This document shows positions 1 to 9,997 of a DNA stretch of 64,000 nt, piece by piece. Origin of the DNA: Beroe forskalii (taxonomy: Eukaryota > Ctenophora > Nuda > Beroida > Beroidae); assembly GCA_011033025.1 (NCBI GenBank), contig WFMF01000001.1:248001-312000 (forward strand), given 5' to 3'. Position 1 is the stretch's first letter, and the number at the start of each line of letters is the position of its first letter. Under the pieces are notes generated by a model. It was not told the origin of the DNA. It saw only the letters and a list, made by a program, of their open reading frames with translations, and made no database searches. Both the position numbers and the translations under genes were made by a program.

Positions 1-59
1 GTTGCAAAGGCATGGCTGACCTCTGATTGGTGTATGGGTGATTTTTCGTGGGATGATAT

Positions 60-290
60 TCAAGATCAAGGGCATTCGAGACCTAGGTCCAAGGGTATTC
101 CAGACGTAGGGCATTCGTGACCTAAGGTATTCGAGACCTAGGGTATTCCGTCCATAGAATTCATCGAGGGCATTCAGACCAAAATATCCCGAATACCCTC
201 GCTTGCCTCTATACCCTCGATCAGTACCTAGGGCATAGGAGAGCGAGGGTATTCGCAATCCAGGGCATTCCGGAACAAGGGTATTCAGAC
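60..290. repeat. Degenerate GGGTATTCGAGACCTAG minisatellite
   Basis: Imperfect repetition of the core gggtattcgagacctag, with spacing of about 20-25 bases and frequent substitutions (gcattc/tattc, cctagg/cgtagg). The copies are too diverged to give an exact period. No coding potential is seen here. Confidence 0.6.
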
Positions 291-448
291 CTGTAACGCC
301 CGAACACCTTCTCTGCATTGGAATAATAAATGTACCAGTACCTAATTAGAATCTACCTTATCCCCAAAAATGAACCAAATTTGCCAATGTTCGCTATCCA
401 CGCCGGGTTTTTGCAGCCCCCCCCCCCAAACACTTGGTTCCCACTCAC

Positions 449-577
449 GTCGATGGGGCAGCGTGTGAGGTGTTTGTCTAGTTCCACTTCCAGTTCACAG
501 ATCCCTTCCAAGGTGTTACACCGCTGCACTGGTTGCGCTGTGAAACGCTGGATGCCAGAGAAGAACCAGGACATGCA
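449..577 (-). CDS. Single internal exon of an unrecognised minus-strand gene
   Basis: Read on the minus strand, a good acceptor (ctccctgtttcag) precedes a 129-base open block of 43 codons, followed by a strong donor (GAC|gtgagt). Both ends are phase 0. The peptide contains the stretch CMSWFFSGIQRF and later EGICELEVELDKH, with four cysteines and a helical, amphipathic look. I do not recognise the family; a helical-bundle or spectrin-like segment is only a guess. No neighbouring exon of the same gene could be found, so the gene would continue outside the window or at poorly conserved exons. Confidence 0.4.
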
Positions 578-1336
578 CTGAAACAGGGAGATGATAAACA
601 TTTGGATTGATTTAGTTTTGGTTGGAGAGGCAATGACACAACAAGTTTTATTCAGGAATGTGACATCTTCGAACTTTTATTAATCTTTAGAATACCTACT
701 ATTACCATAAAGATAATATGTTAGCATCAGAAAATCACACAACAAATCATGAGTGGGTTTGGATTGGATATAATTTACTTGGTGAATGGCTGTGCGGCCA
801 CTTAAACAATGAATTGATAAGGACAGGTGCCGTACAGACTGAAAGATACGATCATGATCACAACGATAGATCGCTAATTGGGAATTGGAGAGTGCGTTTT
901 GAAACTTTTCCTGATATGGTGGCTCCATGAATCGCTTGGACGATTGTTCAAGGATCGCGTTTTACGCCGATGACCAATGGAACATGATATTTGATATGGC
1001 CCAGTTCATCTCAATGTTCCAATAAATAAGGTCCTACAGACCTACACTCGTGTAGGACTACACTTGATAGGTATATTGTGGTAATCAACGAGATGAACCA
1101 CCTATGATAAACGATATAATTCTCTGTTGTTATACATCTCATGGAACCATTTCAAATTTTCTTGGCACAACGTACCTTATCAGTCCTAATTTGACCGAAC
1201 CTAAACTCCTAAAGAATCAATTAAAGCCAAAAACAGGTTGGCAAAAGAGGGGATAAAAAAGGTGAAATGGAGGCCGATTTTAGGTAACAACTAGCCTGGT
1301 GGAATGACATATCAATGCTATTACCTATCTTCTAGT
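578..1336. other. No gene recognised
   Basis: Unique-looking AT-rich sequence. Open frames exist on both strands around 680-930, but neither has convincing splice sites or recognisable residues. Nothing else is supported. Confidence 0.4.
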
Positions 1337-1832
1337 GTACCTTACAAGACAAAATAACATGGGACAATAATTCCGGGGATCGAAATTTTGGGGGTTCGAA
1401 AATATGGGGATTTTAATCAAAAATCCCCAAATTTCGTACCCCAAATTAAATTAGGGGATTTTCGCCTTTTTTTCAAATTCGAAAAAATAGGGTTACTTTT
1501 GGGAATAAATCAGAACTTCAGAAAGGCCAATATCACTGATGTGATCGATGCAGTAGAATTTCCAGTACAAGATTCCTTCACGAGTCAAGTGTAGAAGGTT
1601 TTATTTGGAATTACTGCACTTTATATAATTTGAGCCCTTCTGCACTGATATATTTATTGAAATTTGTCTGGGAATTCTATATTTTATGCACTGTTTGTCA
1701 AAAGACAACAACGCAATTAACTAATTTGGGGGAAATAATTTTGGGGATCGAAATTTTGGGGGTACGAAAATATGGGGATTTTTTTGAAAAATCCCCAAAT
1801 TTCGTACCTTTTAAATATGTCTCGTAAGGTAA
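1337..1832. mobile_element. Candidate non-autonomous TIR element (MITE-like), about 0.5 kb
   Basis: The left edge reads taccttacaagaca and the right edge is its near-perfect reverse complement (tgtctcgtaaggta). Inside, two related blocks at about 1373-1440 and 1736-1808 carry the same text (gggatcgaaattttggggg, then ccccaaatttcgtacc) and can fold on themselves. No transposase is encoded. A target-site duplication could not be fixed. Foldback elements of this size are common in invertebrate genomes; the family is not identified. Confidence 0.55.
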
Positions 1833-2339
1833 TCATGATGATAGATTTTGGTTCTATTAATGTACACAATTAATTAAACTCGAGAATAATTTCTTAATCG
1901 CCATAGCTAAGAATGTGTAAGCCAATCATTTCCATTATGAGATGATGTTATTTAGTGCATACCTACTAACCTATAGAACCCAACTCAGCTATGTATGTTC
2001 AATGTTGCTCCAAAAAGCGACAATTTAATTTCCAAAGTATGGTTCATAAGCTTAAGGTGTGTTAAACTTACTAGTTTTAGCGATGTATATCTACTATCTA
2101 GATTAAGCTGTTTAGGCACTGGATATACGGCTAGGCCCTGGATATACGGCTAGGGGGCAGGGAGACGGTTCGTACAAGCCATACACTCCTAGCATTCTTG
2201 GTAAGATATGATGGGTCTATCTCTAACCTCCTAATCTCATTTAAAAAGATTTTTAAATTTTTAAAAAAAGGGTTTTGGTTTGGTCGTTGTTTGCCTTTTT
2301 AATGGGCCCAAGGGGTTTAAAAGGTACCGTTTTTTTAAA
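1833..2339. other. Non-coding stretch, partly low-complexity
   Basis: No exon is supported. A 20-base phrase (ggatatacggctagg) occurs twice near 2120-2155. From about 2240 the text becomes homopolymer-rich (runs of A, T and G) and looks like poor consensus or a strongly slipped repeat. Confidence 0.4.
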
Positions 2340-2915
2340 GGACCGTTGTTAATGGTACCGTTGTTAATAAAAAAAGTACCGTTGTTAATAATTAATTGTT
2401 AATAAGGAACTTTTAATAAAAATTTACCTTTTTTAAAAATCCTTTAAAATGCTTTAAATAATATCGTTGTTAATAAGGTACCGTCGTTAATAAGGTACCG
2501 TTGTTAATAAGGTACCGTTGTTAATAGGGCACCGTTGTTAATAAGGTACCGTTGTTAATAAGGTACCGTTGTTAATAAGGTAACGTTGTTAATAAGGTAC
2601 CGTTGTTAATAAGGTACCGTCGTTAATAAGGTACCGTCGTTAATAAGGTACCGTTGTTAATAAGGTACCGTTGTTAATGAGGTACCGTTGTTAATGAGGG
2701 ACCGTTGTTGATAAAGTACCTTTGTTGATAAGGTACCGTTGATAATGAGGTATCGTTGTTAATGAGGTTCCGTTGTTCATAAGGTACCGTTGTTCATAAT
2801 GTACCGCTGTTAATAAGGTAACGCTATTAGTAAGGTAACTCTGTTAGTAAGGTGCCGTTGTATATAAGGCACCGCTGTTAAAGTAAGGTACTGTTGTTGC
2901 CGTAAGGTACAGTAC
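2340..2915 (+). repeat. 17-bp minisatellite (aataaggtaccgttgtt)
   Basis: About 30 head-to-tail copies of a 17-base unit containing the KpnI-like palindrome GGTACC. Copies are nearly identical in the middle (2480-2690) and degrade towards both ends. This pattern is typical of unequal exchange with edge decay. Confidence 0.9.
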
Positions 2916-3145
2916 TTGGGCATCAAATTGAAGAAATGATTAGATTTGATTGTGGTGAGACAATGCCTGCCCTGACCTCAAATCCTGGCTACGTGGCTGA
3001 TCTTACCGACTCAAAGACCCCAGATTCAAGAAAGTCTGGCTAAAAATTTCTGTGATTACATTTGTGAATTGTAGATTATTGAAGATTTTACAGATGATCG
3101 GTTGAAATTTTGAAGTATACAATTAAGTTAAATGCATTTAATCAG

Positions 3146-3359
3146 GGTGAGACCACAGATAACGAGGATGATTCTCAACTTACTGTCATTGAAATGATGA
3201 AGATGTTCCATAGGGAGAATAGACCGGACGTAGAAATCAAGATAACCGAGGTAGCTTACAAGTAATCGACTATAATTACTGCTCTGACATTTTCGATCGC
3301 ACAGAATCATTTTTTGTTGATAATCAGTTTCACAGAAATGAAGGATTCCCTTGAAATTG
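3146..3359 (+). CDS. Two possible exons of a hypothetical plus-strand gene
   Basis: An acceptor at 3143-3145 opens a frame beginning GETTDNEDDSQLTVIEMMKM and running to a donor (TACAA|gtaatc) at 3261. A second mini-exon, 3328-3359, follows acceptor aatcag and ends at a strong donor (G|gtaagt). The two join in frame (phase 2 into FTEMKDSLEIG). The peptide is charged and helix-prone. No family is recognised. It may belong to the same gene as the exons at 6620-7892, but the phase at 3359 does not fit 6620 directly, so at least one exon would be missing. Confidence 0.35.
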
Positions 3360-3429
3360 GTAAGTGCTTAAAAATAAGGGAAATGCTTCAAAATCTCAAA
3401 ATAAGAGAAATGATCGAAAAGTAAGGAAA

Positions 3430-3863
3430 AGGTCGCTTGGAAGCATAAGGTCGGTTATGAGTGGAAAGGGTTGTGTTATGAGTTGATTGGGGTGGGTTAT
3501 GAGTGGAAAGGGGTGGGCTATCAGTTGATGCGTGTAGGTTGTGAGTGGAAAGGGGTGGGTTATGAGTTGATTGGGGTTGGTTAGAGTTGATTGGGGTGGG
3601 TTATGAGTTGATTTGCCAAATCAACTCATAACCCACCCCATCAACTCATAACCCACCTCTTTCCACTCATAACCCATCCAAATCAATGATTCGGATGGGT
3701 TATGAGTGGAAAGGGGTGGGTTATGAGTTGATTGGGGTGGGTTATGAGTGGAAAGGGGTGGGTAAATTGGGTTATGAGTTGATTGGGGTGGGTTATGAGT
3801 GAAAAGGGGTAGGCTATGAGTTGATGCGTGTAGGTTATGAGTGGAAAGGGATGGGTTATGAGT
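3430..3863 (+). repeat. GGGTTATGAGT satellite, left block
   Basis: Alternating units of about 21 bases, one type ending in gtggaaagggg and the other in tgattgggg, both containing the core gggttatgagt. A short segment near 3615-3690 is in the opposite orientation (ctcataaccca). The array is continuous with the block at 5432-6460 and is split by an inserted ORF1 element. Confidence 0.9.
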
Positions 3864-5431
3864 AAAAAACAATTTTTTTAAAACAATTCTAATTTTATTT
3901 AATTTACAGTTCACACTTATACATAAGCGAAATACCATAGATTTTGACGACATGCCAAGTGGCACAAGTTTAGAAAAAGAGAAGAAAGACTAATAAGCCA
4001 CCAGATGCTTCTGCCGTCCCGTGTTAATACAATGTATATGTGTAAGACCCCACGTTGGGGTACCCATGAAGCCCTAAGGGCTTTGAAATCATGAAATAAT
4101 TAAGCTATTCAAACCATAAAATCAATTGAGATGTCAAAAAAAAATTAGGGAATGTGACCATACGACTTTATAGTGGTCCCATTGCCACTGCATCATCACT
4201 TCACACAAAAAATCACAAAAAGCACTCATAACACGAATAAACAAATCATGAGCAGACACTCATTTCTTATTGACTCTCTGCCACAGACTTGGAGTTAGTG
4301 GCGCATCTCCTGCCTGTTCAGTCCATGTTCTGGTAAGTTTCACTCTCCGAGAAGCACTATCATATGCACTGCTGGGCCATTTAGAATTAAACCTTGGAGT
4401 GTCTGCTTCGGGTTCGGTAGCTGGATCTACCGGTGCGCTCGCAGTGGATCTTGGTGGCGTTGACTCAGGAACAGTGGCTAGTGAAGGGTTGGATCCTGCT
4501 TCTTTCTCTCGACTGCACACGGTACCGTTGCTGATGTAGTGGTAGCGCTGGGGCTCAGTGCTGATTTTCTCCTTCAGCTGCATGACCAGTCCCTTCCTAA
4601 CCTCCCGTTCTTCACTGGTCCTGTCTGGGGAGATGTAGACCCTGCTGAATCGCGTTCCCCGCAGTGATGAAGCACTCCTCAACACCATCGATGCTGCTTC
4701 GTTGCTGTGGAACAGCGCTTTCACCGGTCTCATAGATCCTGCTTTGACTGCTCCGACACGATAACAATCACTCACGGTAGGGTTTCCTGTCGCACTGCAA
4801 ACGCCGAGCATCTCCTCCACCCTGTCCTTCAGCACCTCACCTGCGCTTTCCTCCAGACCAAACACCATCACTCCCTTCCTGCGGTCATCATCGGTAACAG
4901 CGGACTTTACTGCGGCTTTCAGCTCCTTTGTCGTGATCTTCTCATTGCATCCCTGCTTCACAACATCGCTAAAACTCCTGATCTCACTTTTCACCGTATT
5001 CTGCACAGCTTCAACCTGTTCATTCCTGCTCTGTAACACGTCATCTTGCAGCCTCAGCAGGGTTTTCTGGTTCTGCAGCTGATCCTTCTTTAACTGCTCA
5101 ACATGAACTGCTGCTGATCTCAGAATGTCTTTGCTCTTCACGAGAACTTTGGCAGCTGAAAGTACCAAACTTGATAGAGTTCCTTTATCACACTTCATCA
5201 CGGTAGCCTTGTTGACCTCTCCCCACTGAGCTCCAAACGTAGTACTGAAAGCTGCTTCGACTTCATTCTCTACATCGTACAACATTTCCAGTGAGAATTC
5301 CATATCCAATAACCAATACACAGTGTACACACCCGTGTACAGTAGTCTGTGCTGAGTGCGTGCAACAAGTTAAAATGTACTGATAAGCGAGCTGCTACTT
5401 TAACACGCACAACAAAACTGATAAAAGGCAA
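3864..5431 (-). mobile_element. ORF1-only retroelement copy 1 (1.57 kb, minus strand)
   Basis: This block is the reverse complement of 53081-54648 over its entire length, with only scattered substitutions. It sits inside the ggttatgagt satellite, so its ends are unambiguous: ttgccttttatcag at the 5' end, and an AATAAA-containing 3' UTR ending in agaattgttttaaaaaaa at the 3' end. It holds a single long ORF for an L1-type ORF1 protein. There is no reverse transcriptase or endonuclease, so it would need a partner element for mobility. Confidence 0.85.
4260..5330 (-). CDS. L1-type ORF1-like RNA-binding protein (356 aa), copy 1
   Basis: An intact 356-residue ORF. Residues about 60-130 are heptad-like and Lys/Gln/Glu-rich, consistent with a coiled coil. 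From about residue 150 comes an RRM-like core starting [12 protein letters not shown], with the later RPVKALF and [19 protein letters not shown] blocks typical of invertebrate non-LTR ORF1 (transposase_22-like) proteins. The C-terminus is Pro/Ser/Thr-rich and basic. Such proteins coat retroelement RNA as a nucleic-acid chaperone. The start is the first Met after stop-rich sequence; a second Met lies at residue 10. It is about 97% identical in protein to the copy at 53182-54252. Confidence 0.8.
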   Translation of the reverse strand: MYTVYWLLDMEFSLEMLYDVENEVEAAFSTTFGAQWGEVNKATVMKCDKGTLSSLVLSAAKVLVKSKDILRSAAVHVEQLKKDQLQNQKTLLRLQDDVLQSRNEQVEAVQNTVKSEIRSFSDVVKQGCNEKITTKELKAAVKSAVTDDDRRKGVMVFGLEESAGEVLKDRVEEMLGVCSATGNPTVSDCYRVGAVKAGSMRPVKALFHSNEAASMVLRSASSLRGTRFSRVYISPDRTSEEREVRKGLVMQLKEKISTEPQRYHYISNGTVCSREKEAGSNPSLATVPESTPPRSTASAPVDPATEPEADTPRFNSKWPSSAYDSASRRVKLTRTWTEQAGDAPLTPSLWQRVNKK

Positions 5432-6460
5432 AGTTGATTGGGGTTGGTTATGAGTTGATTGGGGTGGGTTATGGGTGGAAGAGGGTGGGTTCTGAGTGAA
5501 AAGGGGTGGATTATGAGTGTAGGGGTTGGGTTATGAGTTGATTGGGTTGGGTTATGAGTGCAAAGGGGTGGGTTATGAGTGGAAAGGGATGGGTTATGAG
5601 TTGATTGGGATGGGTTATGAGTGGAAAGGGGTGGGTTATAAGTGAAAAGGGGTAGGCTAAAAGTTGATTGGGGTGGGTTATGAGTGGAAAGGGATGGGTT
5701 ATGAGTGGAAAGGGGTAGGTTATGAGTGAAAAGGGGTAGGTTATGAGTTGATGCGGGTAGGTTATGAGTCATGAGTGGAAAGGGGTGGGTTATGAGTTGA
5801 TTGGGGTTGGTTATGAGTTGATTGGGGTGGGTTATGACTTATGAGTGGAAAGGGGTGGATTGATTGGGTTATGAGTTGATTGGGGCGAATTTTTAGTTAA
5901 TTGGGGTGGGTTATGGGTGGAAAAGGGTTGATTATGAGTGGAAAGGGGTGGGTTCTGAGTGGAAAGGGGTGGGTTCTGAGTGGAAAGGGGTGGATTATGA
6001 ATGGAAGGGGGTGGGTTATAAGTTGATTCGGTCGGGTTGAGTGATAAGGGGTGGGTAATGAGCTGATTGGGGTGAATTATGAGTTGATTTGGGTGGGTTA
6101 TGAGTAGAAAAGGGTGGGTTGTGAGTGGAAAGGGTGGGTTATGAGTTGGATGGGATGGGTTATGAACGGAAGGGAATGGGTTGTGAGTTGATTGGGGTAG
6201 GTTATGAGTGGAAAGGGGTGGGTTTATTGGGTTATGAGTTGATTGGGGTTAATGAAGAGTTGCTTGGGGTGGGTTATGGGTGGAAAAGGGTTGGTTATGA
6301 GTTGATCGGGTTGGGTTATGAGTGGAAAGGGGTGGGTTATGAGTTGATTGGGGTGAGTTTTGAGTGGAAAGGGGTGGATTATGCTATGAGTGGAAAGGGT
6401 TGGGTTATGAGCGGAAAGGGGTGGGTTATGAGTTTATTGGGGTCATTATCTGAGGGAAAG
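5432..6460 (+). repeat. GGGTTATGAGT satellite, right block
   Basis: Continuation of the array at 3430-3863, with about 45-50 units of roughly 21 bases. Open frames on both strands (MSGKGWV-like or STHNPP-like peptides) arise from the repeat and are not genes. Confidence 0.9.
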
Positions 6461-6619
6461 CCTTATATTTATGGAGTTTCCTAAAAAAAGGGAAATCATT
6501 AACTTCTGCATACGAGCCATTATCTTTACAGAAGAACAAAAGAATGGTCATTGACTCATTATTATCTCATTATTACTTACAGACGTAATTTTTTTCGCTG
6601 AAAATAGATGATTATTCAG

Positions 6620-7892
6620 GTTCAAAAGGAGGAAGTGGTGGAGAAAGAGGATCAGCTGGAGACAGAAACTACGCCTCGAAAGAAGTTCATCCCAAAAGAA
6701 AAGGTATTCTTTTGACTTAATTATTTACAGTATCTTAGTTAAATTAATAAATTGCTCAATCGACTTCATCGGGATTTGGTAATCACAAATTGGTCAGTCT
6801 CCCTCACCCGACCTGCTCGCGCAATTGCAGGCTTAAAGACAAAACACAAGGAAGTCATGGCTAACACACCCTTTCAGAAATGTGTCCCTGAGAACAGGCG
6901 AATGTCTGTTGACCCTCAGTTACTATCCGCAGGGAGGAAGGTTCGACTATGTTTAACAGCACACATTCTTTCCTCCATGCTGGGCGCTTGCTTTCAGTCA
7001 ATATGATATTTAAGTATTATATACGTTCATTATTCATCACTATATTCAATTTGTTACTGCCTCTTTTTGCTGATTTAGATAGAAAGAATTTTATTCTTTT
7101 TAGTGTATTCATTTATTTGTTACCTTTTAGGAATTGGTACATTGATGGTTTAAGAGTACTTCAATGCTTGGAAGCATAGGCTCATCTTACTCACCTAGAC
7201 TTATAATTTATCTTCTTATCTCATATTTTTTATCACTAGATAGTTGATATTGGTCATGCTGCTATTGGTTGGGTTGGAATAAGTTCAAGTGTTTGATGAA
7301 AAAATTTAAAGATGTTGTATTGCTGTATTTCTTGCATGGAATTGTATTGTTTTCAGTTTCACCCCGTTTTTCTAAGCAGTAATTTAACATTCTAACATTA
7401 AAATAAAGCAGGACATGCGCTTCATGAAAGCTTGGCTGTCTGCACAAGTTTTTGTTACTTAACTTTTATCAGAATGTAGCCGCTGCTAAGGATAGTTTGT
7501 ACCTAATAAAGATGTCACGGCATGAATCCAGATTTATTACTTCTTATACCAATGCCATTCAGCCGCATCTGTCTTCCTTCACTGACAGGCAATAGCTTTA
7601 CTTGTTTCAGATGTTTGAAAGCTTGCGCTGCTGTCCAACTATAATTATAGAAAGATAGAATTAAGAAGTGTATAAAGCTACGCTATCATAGACTGCCTAA
7701 ATTACCACATTACCACACAACTACCACGCCATATTACCACACCTTTTTCAGGGCACGAACTCTCCGCGGCGTGTATCCCTGCCGCCCACCGCTCCCAAGT
7801 CTTCGCCCCTCAAAGTCAACCAACGAGCCCGGAAACCTGTGACGGAGACTAAACGCGACGGAAAGCAATCAAACTCGCAGGCAGTGAAATAA
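6620..7892 (+). CDS. 3' end of an unrecognised plus-strand gene (three exons)
   Basis: Exons 6620-6703, 6878-6940 and 7752-7892 each have a clear acceptor and the first two have donors. All three are phase 0, so they join into one 96-residue frame ending at TAA 7890-7892. The peptide is acidic at first (VQKEEVVEKEDQLETETTPR), then basic and Ser/Pro-rich with SPRRVSLPP and SSPLKV, like a disordered tail with phosphorylation sites. It might be a nuclear or cytoskeletal protein, but no family is recognised. It is followed by about 2 kb without exons before the BRIP1-like gene, which supports a separate transcript. Alternatively it belongs to the BRIP1 transcript through a donor I cannot see. Confidence 0.5.
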
Positions 7893-8354
7893 GGGACTGG
7901 TTTTGTGTGGACAACTGTCCGAATATATAACATCCCCTCTTTGATATATTGCTCTAATTCCGTGATGCTAGGCGGCTTAGACTCGAGCTCATACAGTGAC
8001 ATTGTGTCAGCACTGGTTAATACTAAGGTCAGAGAACTCAAGTGTCAGGTATATATCATATAATAGCGACCCTGTTATTATATTATTTAGAATATTTAAA
8101 TCGTAAAACTTTTGGAGGACAACCCCAGTTTAGAGCGATTTCATCTGGAAATTCCTAAAATTTTAACAATTGTAACTCAGTAACTGTAAGTTTGTCAAAC
8201 ACTCAAATGACCAAAATTGAGTCTTCATCGGTCAAATTTTTTGTTAAGCATAGCAATGGGTGTTCGATTCATATCTTTGATACTGATAGTTGGGGTTGAC
8301 TCCTCTTGAAAGCCCTGTTAATGCTTTGGCATACAGTTGTTAAAAAGTTTTGGA

Positions 8355-8650
8355 AAGTTTCAGGCCCGTAGCAGGGACTTTTTCCGGGGTAGGGCCCTGC
8401 GAAGTAAGAAAGTTACGATTACAGCGGTGGGCGCAGCTCTCAGCAGGGTTTAATGGGGCCGGAAACTCCTGAAAACTAGGGTGCTCTACACTGTTTTTAC
8501 AATAAAAAAATGAGTGGGAATGCAGAAAAATAGCGTCAAAATATATCAAGTCTATCATTCACATAGTTTCTTCATACCACTATACTGTCAAAATTAAAGC
8601 AAAATTTTGGTGTCGCAAGCCTCCTCCTAAATACGGTCCAACTCCTAAAT
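8355..8650 (-). mobile_element. Dispersed repeat, copy 1
   Basis: Diverged reverse complement of 14845-15180. Shared landmarks are gcagggccctac, the tcaagtctatcattcac block and the catagtttcttcata block, in the same order after inversion. It is non-coding, about 0.3 kb, and in the size range of a SINE or MITE. Its ends are not defined. Confidence 0.55.
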
Positions 8651-9657
8651 ACTGGCCCGGATAAACTTAAGGTAAAAGTTATGTATTTGCCACTTTTCGT
8701 TAATAAATGTACGAATGGTTAGGTACCGATTCATGGGTAAACTAAAAGCATTAGGAGCTTTTAGGATTAGGATTTAGGACTTAAGTCTTAGAGTTGAAGG
8801 GCGAGACATACAGCATAATGCTAAAGCATGGCAAAGAGAAAAAAATCGCTTTCTGGTGGGCTTCGGGTCAATTCGCCGCACCTTGATTTGGGTTGATTCA
8901 AAATGTTCATGCTGTTAAATTTAGGCATGCCAATTCATTTGATAGGCTTATATATCACCTCGTAGTTATAACTACTTGCATGCACTATCTGAGTCACAAT
9001 ATCACATAGCTCTGTTAGAAGCTTGCTACAATTGTATCCTAGTTAAGGTCGAAATTATTGGAAGTTCCAGATCCGGCCCTAACAACCTTTTCTACGGTCT
9101 ACCTACGCCCGAAAGTGCTTATTTGGTCATAATCCATTTATCCCCCTCCCCTTGGTACGATCGTCCTTGTGAACAGCCCTGATTATAAAGTTGATATCAT
9201 TTCTTTTTAGTGACTTTTTAGTGACTTCCCATAGCTTCATTAAATATGAGATTCCATTTCCAAAGAACTATAGAAGTTAATCAGTAGGCTGAATATTATG
9301 TTTAGAATTAGTTCATGGCTATTGGTTTTTCATGTGTGATAAATGATAAAAACTAAGAATAAGATAGTAGATACAGTTATCAATTTCAATCACATGGTCT
9401 TAGTTAGAGGTGCGTCAACAATATGGATGCGGGATACACACGCTCGGGATTTCAAAGCATGAATTAGCCAATGCCATTTGGACAGATTTTTAAAGGCAAT
9501 GCAAATATTCAACTTCAATAAACATAATGTGAAATTGTGGAATAATCCTGAGAATTCGCAAAATGACTAGGGACATTCGATCGTGCGGCTAGAACTATAT
9601 TTTGCATGACCTCTGTTATCAGTCTCTTCGTACTCATAATTCTTCAATACGATGTAT

Positions 9658-9730
9658 AGCCACCAAAACCGTTGGACGGTTGATCTAGCAAAGTAGTAAC
9701 CCCGCGGGTTTGGATTTGGTCAGTCCATTA
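9658..9730 (+). repeat. Half-copy of the ACCAAAACCGTTGGACGGTT foldback
   Basis: Starts ccaccaaaaccgttggacgg and continues to gcgggtttggat, matching one arm of the foldbacks at 20157-20297 and 25190-25333 with a small insertion in the middle. The opposite arm is missing here. Confidence 0.6.
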
Positions 9731-9997
9731 TGATTTACAGTATCACGAGAAACATCTTCAATTCAAATTTGGCCAATGTTAATGTTCATTCATGGGTAAT
9801 TCTTATTAGATATGTTATCAAATAGCAATTTGATTCTTATAATATGTAATTAACAATCAATTTAATCTCACGTAACATGATCTAACTAGGTAGATTATCT
9901 TCACAATGAGTACCTTTTTAATATTTTCAATTTATCAAAATAGTTACTTTTGCTTAATAATCATATATAAAGGAATCAATTACTACTGAACTTTCAG

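Larger units (their letters stand above)
7893..9997. other. Intergenic or intronic stretch without exons
   Basis: No coding exon was found on either strand. In particular, no Walker A (GxGKS/T) coding sequence for the downstream helicase is present. The stretch contains a dispersed repeat (8355-8650) and a fragment of a foldback element (9658-9730). Confidence 0.45.

Noticed and set aside
680-930. Overlapping open frames on both strands
   Set aside because: No splice sites, start context or recognisable residues to favour either.
3621-6484. STHNPP and MSGKGWV repeat proteins on both strands
   Set aside because: Translations of the GGTTATGAGT satellite without gene structure.
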